NCBI GenBank assembly: GCA_016859345.1
Contig: CM029112.1
Span: forward strand, 8,696,151 to 8,760,150
Origin: Istiophorus platypterus
Lineage: Eukaryota > Chordata > Actinopteri > Istiophoriformes > Istiophoridae
Length of the DNA: 64,000 nucleotides
Direction of reading: 5' to 3'
Part shown: positions 22,689-37,400 of the stretch, one piece after another
Position numbering within the stretch: position 1 is the first letter of the stretch
Layout of the letters: every line of letters begins with the position of its first letter
Made by a program: the position numbers and the translations under genes
Notes under the pieces: model-generated
The model's database searches: none
The model's input: only the letters and a program-made list of their open reading frames with translations
What the model was told of the DNA's origin: nothing

Positions 22689-25600
22689 AAAAATAAAAAA
22701 ATAAATAATATTTGAATACCTGATTTTTGATTACTAGTAGCAATTGACATATGTAATAGAGTCTACACTAGTGGTTCTCGAACCTACATCAATGAAACAT
22801 CAGGAAAGGGTGGGCTGGTGCCATGAAGTTATGTTGTCATGGATAGAGCATCATCTCAATGTACGTTCATACCAAAAATTACCATATTTTGTGTAAAAAA
22901 AAAAAAATAAAAACTACAAAAAAGTATATCCGTGTCAAAATGACATGGTATTCATTTGCCAGTCCCTAAAAGTTTATATTTCCAACTACAGTAGCTGCTC
23001 ATGTTAATTAAAATACGTCAAAAGATGGAGACACGGGTAATCAGTGTTTTAGTGTTGCATAGTTGAAATTAAAATTTTAGAGTTACATTCTAACAGTACA
23101 ACAACTTATTTTACATATCCTTTTATTTAGCACAAAAGGACTGTCACCAGACCGATGAATCCAGATACAGCGAAATAAAGTTTCTGACTCTGACTATTCA
23201 TTTTAATATAACCTGCTAATATTTGTCCATATGTTTTAGGCATTTATGTCTACTCAGCACACACCTGCTCGTATTTCTCCAGCTCAGAATGATATATCTG
23301 GCGGATCTGGGCAAGCTTGGCTCTGTAGTCGGAGTGTTCGATGCTGCTGTCAGTGGGTGAGCCCCCAGCAGCTGCTGCAGCCGCAGCCGCTGCAGCCGAT
23401 CCTCCACCTTTCTCCGGTCCTGACACCCCCTCTGCTAGCAACATGTTGTCCAACCGCATGATCTGGGGATCTGGGGGGTCCTCCTCCTGCACGCCTCGTA
23501 TACTCAGCACTGGACAGGAGAGGGAATGAAGCATAGGAGTTAGGTAGATTAATTTAGTATTTACCTGTTTTGGAAAAAATCCTGTTTTTGTCTGCTCAAG
23601 CCAGAACACCTTTCTAGGGCTGATAAAACCTGATGTTTAAAAAAAGTTTTTGAAAACTGAGACCACACAATTCCTTTTAATGAAAAGGCTAACACTGTGG
23701 GTTTTTGGGGTGCATAGGAGGATATTTTATCACTGCTAAAATTCAAAGAAGCACAGTCCTGTCAAAACCCAGTGAAGTTTCTCCCCTGAGTCATTGCTAT
23801 GAGCGCCTGGCTGAGTTGCCAATGAGCCTGAACTTGCTAAAAATCGACAGCAGAGGGCAGTATGGTCCCACAGTGGCAACCTGCCAGAGATAAGGGCATG
23901 AGGCATGGGACCAGTAATGGGAGTGCATGTGCTGTCACTATGAGCCCCAGTGGCCATAAGTATAGTTATCAGTTGCTGCTCTCCACCACTGTATTATACC
24001 AGGACCTCTGTCAGCCTGCAGCCATGCTCTCATCTCTCTCTCTTTCACACACACACACACACACACACTCCCTTACAGACACCACTTTGTTACTGAAAAG
24101 TTTTAAGTACAGACAACCATCTTTTCTTCAGAGCCTGAGGCTTTTATCTTAACTAAATTTCCTCTTGCCCCTTTTGCTTCTCCATCATTCAACTTCAGAA
24201 AGTAAGGAATGAAACTTGGTATAACAATTCAATGTCTTCGGTATATTTAATAACAGTTAATTCATTTTGTAGAAAGTAATAATGAATGAAACATGTTTAT
24301 TACAGTACCAGCACAATGAGATTTAAAATGATTAGATGATTGGAGATCCACTATAAAGTGGTTTAGCAGATTTTTATTTTTATTGTATTTATTCAAAAGT
24401 TGATTTCTAGTATTAATTAGGAAAGGTGAAACACATTAGAGCTCAAACAGTTTATCTATTTGAGAGAAAATTAAACAGAAAATACTTTGACATTTGATTC
24501 ACTGTTCCCTATATTTTTCAAGCAAAAATAAACTAAACAAATAAATAAATAAATCAACAAGCAAGCATTCTGTGAGTCTAATTCCTAAAATATAAGCATT
24601 TCCTAATTTTCTCTACACTATATACCTTTACAAAACTGAATATCTTTGGCATTTGGACTGTTGGTGCCATCAAGCAATTTGACAATTTCAGCCAGTGTCA
24701 CCTCGGCTCTATGAAATTTTGTACACTCAACAATTTATCAGTTCATTGAGAAAATAATCAACAGATTTATTGATAACTACATTAATCATTAGCCTCAGTG
24801 CTAAAACACATGTCCACTTGCAGACTAGAAAAATTACATCACACAGATTATATCACCAAACTTGAGTTTGTGTGAAATATTTAAATTAATAAATTTTAGC
24901 GCGTATCTCTCTTATGAAAATAAGGGAGTTGTCGATAGAATATGCTATCTAAACCAATATGAAGACCAGAGCAAAACGTTAAAAATGTGATGTAATTGTG
25001 AAATACTAATTAAGAGTTCCAAATAAACACAGTGGTATGTCCGCACCAATGCTAGTCTTTACAACTAGAGACTAAATAATGGAGGTAAGAACCAATTTAG
25101 ACAGCAGTGAAACCAGACAGGATTCTGAAGGAGACAGACGCCAACAATATGGATGACAAGATTAATCCCAGTGGAAACTGGGTGGCATTAGGTGCTTGTC
25201 CGTCTTAAGGATTAGGCTAGTTAGTCAAAGCATATCATCAAAGGTTAAGGGGTGCATGAATTTACTCATTCAGAGCTTATCTTGCTAGCACAACTTTCCC
25301 AAACTTATTAGTCCTCATGTTGTTGTCAAAGTTTCCCTGTAGAGAGCCATACTGAAAAGCAAGTTTGCAGCCATGGAGGAGTCAGAGCTAACAAATGAGT
25401 AGGGCTGTACTGTAGGCCTAACAGATGTGAAAGAAATGAGGACAAAAACAGTTTTGCTTAAAGTTTCCAAGTGCTATGGAGCAGATGAGTTTTTGCTTTT
25501 CAAACTTCATTTGATAAATGAGTCTGTTCCACCATTTATGGCCTCTCGTAGCAAAGCATCCACCCCCCCTTTTTTTCTTGTTCCTTCTTGCCTGTTTCTT

Positions 25601-28396
25601 TCCCTCTGCTTAGGTCTCTTCTCTCTCCAAGACACATTCCTGCTCTGCTGCTCCCCCATCTCAGGGCTCAGGAATGCAGCAGACCCAGCCGCCTGAACTA
25701 ATGACCCTGATTCGCCCATCTCCTTCCCTCCACTTTTTCTTTCCTTTCAGTCATTCACATTCGATCTCTGCACTTCTTAGGTAGACAACCTAAAGCTAAT
25801 TTAGTGATCAAGTCCAAGAAGTATTAGTTTTTTTTTTCCAGTAGTACGTAGTAATGTCCATTCACCGAGAAGTACAACTGACCTACAGTGTAGAGGGCAA
25901 CTGTGGCTTTTGAAGCTTCTCACCCCCCCCTTTTACCCCCACTTCTCATTATGGCCCCCAGCTGTAGCCTAATGCCCCTACATTCCCCTAATTACTCCAA
26001 TTAAGCTGTGATTACCCACAATTGCACTCATGCACAGTCTAGTGGCCTAGTGGTATTATAGCAGCTGTTGAGGTGAGTTAGGAAACTGCACAGAAAAGAA
26101 CCATATGACATGGACCCACGTAAAAAGGAGTCTCCCATCCACAAATCGCCATGAAACCCCCGAAATGTAAGGTTTACAGTTATAAAAAACCTACAAGTCT
26201 GAGAACTAGTTGGCTGTTTTGATCCAAAACCTAGGCAGTGTTTCCTTTTGATCAACTGGCTCTTGACATTGCTGCTGGGTTTGTTCTATTACTTAGAGAC
26301 TAAAAACTAGAGTGCTGTAAGATACTTAAATTCCTTCTTTCTTTTTTTTTTAAAAAATAGGAAGACATCTTAAGGCCCAAAGCCTGCATCCGCGGCTCTT
26401 AGAAATCACACCATTATGCACACGTTACCACCCTGGCTGAGCTGTGTGGCATTGAGAGACGAAGCGAGCAACACATACTATGAAATATTCAGGGTACCCA
26501 GCTGGGCTTTCACTGCATACATAATCATTCTCATTTCTGCACAGCCAATGTGGAAACAGTGTGCTGTACAGACACAACACGCAGTATATGAAGTGGTGCA
26601 GGTGAGGGTGAACAACCTAACCACTAGTGTAGTGCTGTACATTAACTGTAATGCCTTTCACACATAGAAATAGATAAGACTTAAACGCAGTCAGTATATC
26701 ATTGCTCAGCTCACAGCACAAGCTTTATCCTTGTCTGTCTTTTCCCTCGCTAGCATCCCCCTTTTCACTCTGTCTCCCCCAACACACATCCCCTCCCCCC
26801 TCTCCCTTTCAGCACACCCCCACCCACCTCCCCCAGTGCCCCCCCCTCCCTCTGTTCTCCATTTCAGTCGAGTTCTCCATGTGAGCCGCAATCCCTCATG
26901 CTGTCAGCCCCCCCTCTCCCTCTCTCTGTAGACAGACAGGATTAGCATTTTAATTGCATCAGCTCCCTTGGGTATTCTCAGCCTTTCACTGGGAGAGAGA
27001 GAGAAGGATAGAGAAGGAAAAAAAGGGGAAAAAAGGTAAGGAGAGAGAGAGGGTAGAAGGAGAACCAAGGAGAATTGAAAAAAGGAGTCACAGGAGAAGA
27101 TATGTGTGCGAGAGAGGAAGAGACACAGAGAGAGGGAGGCCACAGGAATATACAGAATCCAGAGTACAGACGTGCCAGAGAGCGAGTGAGCCAGAAATGG
27201 AGAAAAGATAGGACTGTGAAAACATCAGTTTTCCTTTCATTACAGACAGAGAATTCCGATAAAGAGAATGGACCAAAGAAATACGGTTTTCACAATGAAA
27301 ATATGCTACATGAATATGCAAATTTACCTCACAAAAACTGCAAAAATAAATCTCGACTCCGGCTCAGGATATATGATAGTTCTTATACACCGAAGGCTGT
27401 GTGCAAAATACCAAATAAAATCTGGGCAATACAAAAATGCAGCTAGGGAAAATAATAACTGAGGCCAATCTACCAATATTAAACTCTCCACTATTTTAAC
27501 AGACTTTTTCACCCTCAAAAACAAATTAAACTTTGAAGAATAAACAACGAACAAACCTCTTCCTGACCCTTGTGTGACAGCAAGAACAGTGTCTGAACAC
27601 CCCTCAGGCTGAATTTGGTTTTCAGGTTCCACGAACTATGGCTTTAGAGAAAAATGTACCTTAGGTGGAATTTTGACATAGCCCATATCTGAGCAGATCC
27701 GATATTTATTTTTCATAATTTTCTTGGGTTATTTTCTTGTGTTGACCTCCACTGTGCAGAATGCGGAGAGGAGTGGCATGAGATAACAGAGAGGAGTTTT
27801 GTCCAAGTCCTTGACCTTTAAATACATGCAGCGAAACACAAACTTCGCCTTCTTTATGTCCAGTTGGTCACTCAATAAAGTCTGTATATGCAATATCACT
27901 TGCTCATACCACGACAAGCAGTCTTCAGCAATCTGAATAGGAGCCATGACGCCATTGGCACTTTCTTTACAAAATCACAGTTTGTAACAACTGATTAATA
28001 TCAACTTTCGGACACAAGCTCCTCTGTGCATATACGATTTTGATTTACCATGCCATTTCGGCAGACTATGGGTTGCTCAAAAAAAAAGGGGGTTGGGTGA
28101 ATAAAATGTTGCCTTGGGCAAGTTGTAGAATATGGCATTAAAACTGAAGAACCAGCATTAAAAATGAATAATTTCCCTGATGGGCTTTTTGCCAAATGGA
28201 TATTGAGAAAAGGTGTATTTCAACTGCAAACGCAACATAAAAATGGTGTGCCCCATTCTTCTACGAGAGTGTTTTTTTTGTGGAGTACAGTCAACTTAAT
28301 GAGCCCAATCCATATGTCCTTCCTACTTTAAGCAGCTCACGCTAATCAGCATCTGTTTGGGTAGTTCACCAGAGTCCTGTTGCACGCAGCCCCCCA

Positions 28397-28437
<41 letters not shown>

Positions 28438-31400
28438 GCACAAGCATGCACATGCACGCACACACACACACAAACACGCACAGGCGTGCAGAGGTGTAAG
28501 CATTGAGAGTAAACACAGTGTGGTCTGATTAAGGTGTGAATTGGAGAACTCACACCATGGGCAAACACAACACTTCAGCCCAACACATCATCAATCAGCC
28601 CTTAATTAACTAAAGAGGGAGGCTTGGACACTCCAGCGATGACTACGTGTACCCCCCTTGAATGGTCACAGAAATACACTGTCAAAGACACAATATACAC
28701 ACATACACACTAATGAGGGACAGATCAATTTTTGTTGTAACTTAATCTGCACAAATAGAAGCCAATAAAGGAACTATGATGTATTTTCTCCATGTCTATT
28801 ATTTATAGGAATAGTTTGGCAAATTATTAAGACTAGTTCCCTGGTAGCCATTTCCAACACTTTTTACAGGTCAAAAGCCATATCTTAATTTTAATAAATT
28901 CTGACAAAGCTAAAATAAAAATACAGTCAGCAATGATAAAAGTTACAGAATTAAAATTAAACCACAGAACAGCCACTTTCACAAGCAGTAACTTGGTGCA
29001 AATGTGATTATGATTAGCATATAGTACAAAGTTTTGAGTCATTTCTTAATTTAAAATTTGACCCTTCAGATGTACTTGGGAGATGTTCTTTTCCATGTTT
29101 ACTTCACAAATAAAAAGAAAAAAAAAGTGACACAAACAGTAAAATATGAAAATAGAAATCATGTGTGAACCAATTCTCTCTAATCATATCAAAATGAAAA
29201 CTAACTTAAATCCCCTAAAATAGGACTGACATAATTCTCAAAACACAGTCATACTTTGGGTGTTTGCGTGGATAAAATGATGGGCATATGACCAAAAAGT
29301 AGTGCAACATTTGGCTTCAGTCACTCATAAGACTGTCCCAAATACTATTTTTGGGGCTTTGAAGCTTCAGTGAGAATTAACCATGAATATTCCGGGGGGG
29401 GGGGTGCTCCAACATTATACTTTATTAGCATGTAGTTCACATTAACACCAGCCATGACAGAAGGAACAAAAAACTAATAGTTGCAAGACGGCAAGATGTT
29501 TCTTACAGTTTGGGATATTTGTGGTAATGCATATATAATAAAAAAAATAACGATTTGGGCATGGGATGTTGAAATCCGTTTGGATTATGGAGGAATCTGC
29601 AAAGTTTCGAGGCATTCGTATTACTTCGTACTTTTCTTGTATTTTTGAGGAATTCTTATGATATTTCTGCTCCCACTTTGACTTGAAAGCTTTTTCAGAT
29701 AGCATGGACAGCATTAAACAAACAGGCACTGAGTTGCAGTGAGTGTACAGATGTCTGCTCACAGCTTGTGTTCAACAGTCATTTCAGAAAACATGGTTCA
29801 ATTTGGAACATACTGCCAGCTACACTATCTATACATAAATTTTAGTTATATTTTAACTAACTGAAATTTTTTTTTGTTTTTTGGGTTTTTTTTTTTACAT
29901 TTTTTACACACTGTTTTTTTACATACTAGTGTCAGTATGGCTTAAGTGTTAAAACGAGTGATGTCTAAAAGGATATAGTAGGCACCGTTGAGCACATGTA
30001 ACCAAATCAGTAGAATAACATCTCTAGTACAGTACAGTTCTCCACACCGGGAAAGAAAAGAGAGACATGGAAGAAAGAATTTGAAATGTCACAGGAGGAA
30101 GAAGAGGAGGATGAAGAGCACCTAAGCAGGAGGCTTGTTATAGCAATACTAGGATCTTCCCCCAGTCAACTCTCATCAGGCCAGCTGCCTCCTGTGCTCA
30201 TTAGCACAGACTCTTAAGGAGCTCCTAAAGACTTTGTGAAAAATGAACGCTCATTTGAGAGGTCGTTAATTTGCACTGTTATGCAAATTAGGTGGCAATT
30301 AAGCGATAGATCAGAAGAGCAGTGCCCATTTATAACAAGTGAACAAGCATTATGACACAGTCAGATGGTGCCAGAGAGAGCTGAGGCTACATGGTTAGTC
30401 TATGCAGGTCCAATGTACCAGTTTAGTGAGGAATAAAAATCACTGTGCCTTTACAATGTAAGGCTTTTCGGGATAACAATTTACCAGTGATTTTACAGGA
30501 GGATATCCATAACGGACTAAACTAACAAATACACAGCTACAGTGGTGTCCAAAAGTCTGGGACCTTGACAAAGTGCTCTCTTTTAGACCCCACTGTAAAT
30601 GAGTGCACATATTAATGATACTGAAATAAAAACTAATCAACCTCCCAAACTATAGCCTTAAACTAGATTAGCCAACATTATTACTATATCAGTCCAACCA
30701 TCCAGACTGATGCAGAGTACCACAATCTTAAAAGGAGCATGGGCTTCAAAGTATCTATAATAACCCAATGCATACTGCTGATCTAAGGGTGGGCAGTACG
30801 CCCCCCTCCCTCCACCAGCCCTAATGTTTCCATCTCTCCCCTGCATTTATGACATGGTGTGAAATATACAAACATACTGTCTACGACAGCAATGTGCACT
30901 ACTGCAGAGGGGTGGAAGGCTCCCATCAATTGTAATTAATCCTTAATTAGTCAGGATTAGGAGCTAGGCTCCGACACACTCCCACCCCCCCCCCACCACC
31001 AAACTAATGCAATCCAGTTGAGACCACATTTACATATCTTTAATTAAAGAGACGCCAACTTCCTTTAAGAGTAGAGCATAAAAGCAGTGTGAGAGGCATA
31101 CATGCTGAGGGGGCGGGATGCAGATGAGATGAAGCGGTAGGAGTGCGCCCTATGAGTGAACCTCAACCAATACTGATGGGTCACTGAGTATTTATTTGTT
31201 ACTTGTTGATGGAAATAATTTTGTACATCCAAAGTAAACTAGAAATGTGCAAAATATATTGCCTTTCCTACTATGTCACTCTGGCCAATTAAATTTCTGA
31301 AGTGTTTACCCACCACCTCAGTGCTGTGAAGGGTTTTTTTTGCTGCCCATTAAATCAGTGAGTAAAACCAATGAAATGCATAGAAAAGTATCTTAATTTA

Positions 31401-34400
31401 CATCTTCTGTTTCAGTTTTGTTTTTTAAGCTCACATCAATAGTTTCAACAATGAAACAATTGGGTAAGTGCTAGATCAATATGTCAGGCGTGAGAGGGAC
31501 ACATCATACCAGAACCAGATCATACATTATTTATTATCATACTATATGTACACACAAACTGGTTATGTTTTACCCCATCATCGCAGCTCCTCTTCCAATA
31601 AACCTACTGTTTTGGCATCAAAAGTGTAAATTGTTGAGCAGGTGTCCAAATCTCACAATGCAATACAGCAACATAATCTATGGTGTTAACGATTGTTAAC
31701 TCCGAAAATCTCTTATACCCAGTTGTTCATATCCAGCTACCCTGATCTCCCTAAATATTTAGTGAGGGCAGTCAAATTGCTGCCTTTAGTGAATCTTGGC
31801 CAAAATCATAATGCTGCAGCCTTTAGGGTGAATAATTCCACTGAGCCTGTCCCTGCCTACAGCACTCTCTAGACAGCAGTTCCCCTTGTCAAAATACAGA
31901 AGCCCAGTTCCTACAGGAATAATACCACATGGGGAAATCAGTTGGCCCACACACCATTAGGCCTAGGCTGAAGATTGGGGTGCTCTGACTCCCCAGTTTG
32001 AGTTGGGAGTGGGGGGTGATGGTGTGTCTGTCAGGGCCAGGGGTCTGTGTGATATTAGCCGTCTGCCAATCTGGCTTGGGGAATGGACACCGAGTAATTA
32101 CTCCTGCTCTTACTGCCTCATCAATCTCCCTGTATTGCTCCTGCACCCCCCCCACACACACACACACACACAAGACACACTATCTTTTTTCATTCCTTCT
32201 GCAAAGGAGCGATGGAGAGGAAAAAAAAAAGGATTGAGTGGCAGGACACCACACAACCAAACAGAGATTTCTGAGAAGCCACTTAAGATAATCCTGCAAC
32301 ACTGCATATGGAGTGTAAATTAAAAAAAACAAAAACAAACAAAAAAAAAACTATTCAAAATATAAAAAGCCAGGGGATTTGACAAAGTGGATGGCCTATT
32401 CTCATTTTAGACCCTAGTGGTAGTAAAACTGAAAACTCCATGTTTGTTAACATCACGTGGGTTGCATTTCTGCCACAAACTATTTCCATCTTGCACTCAT
32501 TTTAGCTTAAAATGCACTGTATGCTTTTCCTCATAAAACTATAATAAAAGACTTCCCACAGGTTCCTACCAACTCATAAAATTTAATGGCTCTGTTCCAA
32601 ATTGGGCTCTTTGAAAACTACTAATAATTAAGTTGTTTTAATGAGGCATGTGATTCACTACACTTCACGTGCTTTACTCTATCAAAGTTGGTGGAATACA
32701 AACATCTAAATCAATCATGTGATGCTGAAAGGGTTTTTCCTAACAGAAATTGCAAGCTGCCAACTGATGGCCTCTGCTGTGTGAGGTTTGTTGTTAACAT
32801 TCATGCATGTCCTCTAAAATTAAACTGTATACAAATTAAAATGAGACTTCTAAAGACTAAAAAAAGTCACATTTTAATCTGGCTGTGAATAAATACATGG
32901 CAACTAAGTGTGACTTTTAATGATGTTGCTTTCTTTTGGTGTTTTTACGACTGCAATCATGCTGTAATTCAATTAACATGTAATTGAGGCCATTTGGTTG
33001 CTGAAATGGTATTGTGATGTATACAAATAACTAGAGTGCTGTGAATACAGGTAAGGTAATAAGGCAGACACATTAAAGCCCCAATAAGCTGATGTAGCAT
33101 TCATTGTCTAATAGTTTGTTTAATAGTCTGACAGAGCCAACAGGTTAACAGCAGCGGTGTTGTAATGAGTTCTGAATTGTGTGCGTGCTTATGTGCGTGC
33201 TTGTGTGCGTGCGTGCTTGTGTGTTTGGGGGGTGACATAATGGATGGATGGATGACATAATAGGTTAGTGAACTCTTCCACATCAGCTTCCTTTCATTTA
33301 CAGGCTATCCTAGCCTACCATTTTTGAACAATTAAAATTTGATATGAAATGTGTTCCCTCTTCTTATCCGGATACTTCTGGATCAATATGATAGCAGCAG
33401 CTTTTTTGTTTGTTTTGTTTTTTTGGTTGGAGCAGTTATCTGCCAAAAAGCAGCGAGCAAGAAAGGCCTTCTACGGTGAGCGGTACTCTTTAGAGGAACA
33501 CTACATGTTCTTACATTAGCAAATTAAGGTAAAGTGGGTGCAGCTTCAAAAGGACCGTCTTGGCTCTGTTACAACTGTTACAATGTGACCTATCAACCAA
33601 CCAACCAGTCAGTATTTCCTTTTTTAATAAGATTTGAAACAGAATCAAAACTTAACATTCCACTTTGCCTGCTAACATACAAATGGAGAGCACTGCAGCA
33701 GGGCAAGGATTAGTCCCCCAGGCTTATTTTCCAAAGTACTGAGTGTCTCAAATGACTGGTTGAGTTGCGCTGTCTCTGGCCTCAGTTCCCTGGCAGCATG
33801 TGTCCACACATATTGTAGCTGAAGCAGCAGAGGCAGCTGCAACCACAGGGGCGATCTCTTCCTCAGTCTCTCATCAAAAGCCCGTGCCAGTGGTGGTGCT
33901 GGTAGTGATGCGCTCTCTATTAAAGGACATTATTGCCAACATTCTACCTGGCTCAGCTGTCACCTCTTCATTACCATAGAACCTGAAAGTCTTGTTCCCC
34001 CTACTATTCTGGCAAAATAGTGAAGCTAACTCTCAGTAGTATAGCTATCCATTCAAATATATATTGGTCTACAAAAACACACAAAGGCCTGCACTGGTGT
34101 TCATATGTGTTGCTACAGGTTACAGGATAGAGAAAATATGAACCACTCTGAAGGCTTATAAAATGCCAAGATGCTGCATAGCAGTTTATTTTCCTTTGAT
34201 GTAGGATTATACAATTCTGTCAAGTAAACACAACAGCCATGTTTTTTTAAAACATATAGCTTCATTCACGATGATTAATTTTAACAAAATATAACACAAA
34301 CAGCAGCAATATTTGATTTTTATAAATTGTGATGGCATTGTAAAAATCTTCTTTTTCCATTGATAATAATAACTAAAGGGGGGGGCTTTTTTATTAAATG

Positions 34401-37400
34401 TAGCAAGAGGTAGGACTAAAAAAAAAAAAAACAGAGGGGGAGTTCATTGAGTTTACGAAATCTCACCATTCATTCATCTTGTCAAAACATTAATAGGAAG
34501 TGATGATGGGTTGTCAGCTAGCTGCTTTGCAGCATACTAGCTAAGTGCTGCTGGCAGGCATCGACTGAGATTTTTGTGCTTGTAGGCGGTTAGAAAAATT
34601 TAAAAAACTTCCATCCAACATAGGTAGATATTACAGCCAAATCAAACAAACATTGCAGGACTGATCTTGATAATAATAACATTTTTTTTTATAGAATCAG
34701 GAAATGGATCTGCCCTTAAAAAAAAAAAAACAAAAAAAACTTTCCAACAATCTCTCCAACCAAAACGCAAAGAGAGAGGAGTGGGCTTTGGACGAAGCAG
34801 ACAGCAAATAACCAGTGCCTCAGAAACATTGTTAGGACATGACATAACTGAGCACCCAACAGAGCAATCATCTGACTCAAGTTAACATCACACTGGCTAC
34901 AGGCCCATCAGGATGTTCTTGTAGTTAAATCCTGACTGATGCTGAATGGGATATATGGCCCATATGATTAGTGCCATACAGATACATGCATGTCATAAGA
35001 ACAGCGACTGGCACACAGACTTAATAATAAGAGATGGCACAGAGACAGCGATTTCAGTCTTATTTAGGTTGGATGCAAACCAGTTTGCCACTATTTCTAC
35101 ACAGCCAACTAGCAGCATTATCCCCAAAGATTTGTTCATCAGACAGCTTATCAGGATGGGAGTGTTGTGGTGTGAACTGGTCCAAGTGAGGGGGAGGAGG
35201 GAGAGATCCTTATATCACTGTGCAGTCTCCTAGCTAAAAAAAAAGGTATAGTTGCTTTAATTCCAATAGAAAAACTATTTTTATTTCAATCCAAAAGTAA
35301 TCCAAAAATAAACAACTGGGAATGTTCAGGCTTGAAAAAGACGGACTTCAGCAGTGTGATAGAACAGAGTGAGTGACATATTCACTGTCATGTGTAAAGC
35401 ACAAGGAAAGAATAAAAGTAAGGAGAAATGCCTCAAACATACCCAAACTAAATGAAAAACTTCTGAGAGTAACTGCAGTGGCTTGTGAGAGATTTTGGCA
35501 TAAGCTGTCCCATTGCACCAAGAGCTATTTTTACAGCAAATACCCATGAGAGTAAAGGAGAAAAGAACTGAGTTGAGGCAAAGCCACTGGCTCTAAACTT
35601 TGATCATTCCCTGTCTCTCTCCATGTGCTTTAATTTCTTTTTTGGAGTATGTCTTTAATAAAGTATTAATAAGAGTCAAATTTCACGCAGATGGAGGTCA
35701 TGTTTAATGTGAGAGCTAAGGACAACACAGGCCCTGTCATAAAATTGGGGGTGTTTTGGGTTGGTGGTAGGGGTGGGGGTGGGGGGTGATATTGGCATTT
35801 GCACAGAACATTTCCTTTACAATGAAAACAATCTAACCAACTGCAGCACTCAGAGGAATTCACCTCCCATCCCCCACACCCCACCACCCCCTCCTCCACC
35901 ACCACCATTACATTACCATATCAAAGCCCCGAGTTCAGAGCAAGTCTTCTCTTTCAAGAATGGGAGCAGGCAGAGGGAGGGAGGGGGAGAGGACAAGACC
36001 GAGGCAGTAGGAGTAGACCCAAGACCGAGTTTGCTTTTATCCCTGTTTGGTGTGTGCGTATGGGTGCATGATAGAGACAGTGTGTATGTGAGTGTGCTGC
36101 CACAAGTGCATGTTTGTTAGTGAAAGAATACTGCAGAAAATCTGTGGATACTAGAGGACTACTGATTGGATCTTCCACAAGCTGCACTGAACAAAAGTCA
36201 ATTCACATTCCAGAGACACATAATGGGGCCTGCAGGGGGTCCGATGGAGAAGCAGAGAAATGCCAGAGCAGGTACACAGTGCAGTAAGGAGGGCACTATG
36301 TGGCAGATGGCCAGCACAGTAAAGACAAAGCCAAAGATCTCTATATCTCATGGTTGGCATATTCATCTCAACCAGTAATCTGTTGTTAACCTATCTCCTT
36401 GCCTTGTCTGTTCTTTCTGCTCAGCTTACTGAATAAGTACTCACAGGCCCTCTCTCTAGTTTGCTGGGAGACTAAATGTGAAAATCAAAGTGAATGGCAT
36501 TAGGGTAAATAAGACCACTGGTTGCCAAGGAAACAGTGTACCCTGCCCCACTCACTCAAGCCTAGCCTTTACTTTTCTCCCATCACTGGAGAGCAATAAT
36601 ACATTATTGACAGAGGGCCACAACAGGCAGCAGTGCAGCATTTTCAAATTGTATTTGAACAAGAGAGGTTTGCTGTTAGAAGATACACAAGGCAAATGAA
36701 ATAGAGAAAGGCACAAGGAAAGACAAGAACGGAGAGAGACTGGCACAGGGAGAGAATTCAAAAACCCACCCCATTCACACTAGCATAACCATCAATCTGC
36801 CATCCATCCCAAGCTTCCTCCTCTGAACCCCTCTAGAATCTGTCAGAGAGCTGACTTGAATAGCTAATAAGATGCGAATAAGCAGCATGTTTACTTAGAT
36901 TAATTTTATGAATAAGCGCAAATCTGAGGTATTTGCATAGGCTACCATTCCCATAAGATCATGCGTACCTGAAATTCAGTATTATTTGTCAAGACAGTGT
37001 GAATAGTTTCTTATTGCTTTGCATGTTGTATTTAGATGAAGTTATTGCAGGGATATGCATAAATTTATTCTCAATGCACAACTAGCCTATACTATATGGT
37101 GTAGCTGTTTTAACAGAGGTGGAGAAGAAATATCTAATCGTACTGAAAAAGAACAACAGTTTAACTGTGATGAAATAACCACTGTGGAATTTTTCATATC
37201 TGCCTGCTGTAAACCAGCTGCACAGGAACTTTTGGTCAGGATCACGCTGGACTGTTTACTCTAATAATTTGGACAGGATAGTTTAGAGTAGTTGTAGTTG
37301 TTTTTATTCCGCTGCCTCATTATAGTAAATATTCCTGTTAAATTCAACCAAGTGATGGAATTTTGAGATAGTAACGGACAAGAATTACAATATTTAAAAT

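Noticed and set aside
23847..23860. CTCF-like ACAGCAGAGGGCAG in pbx4 intron 2
   Set aside because: The 5' half of the core is off consensus and the submotif position (TGAACTTGC) is a poor match, so it was left out of the cluster.
35750..36120. G/C-run-rich stretch with ORFs on both strands in pbx4 intron 2
   Set aside because: Low-complexity G-T and C-A runs explain the open frames; no donor/acceptor pair gives a plausible exon.
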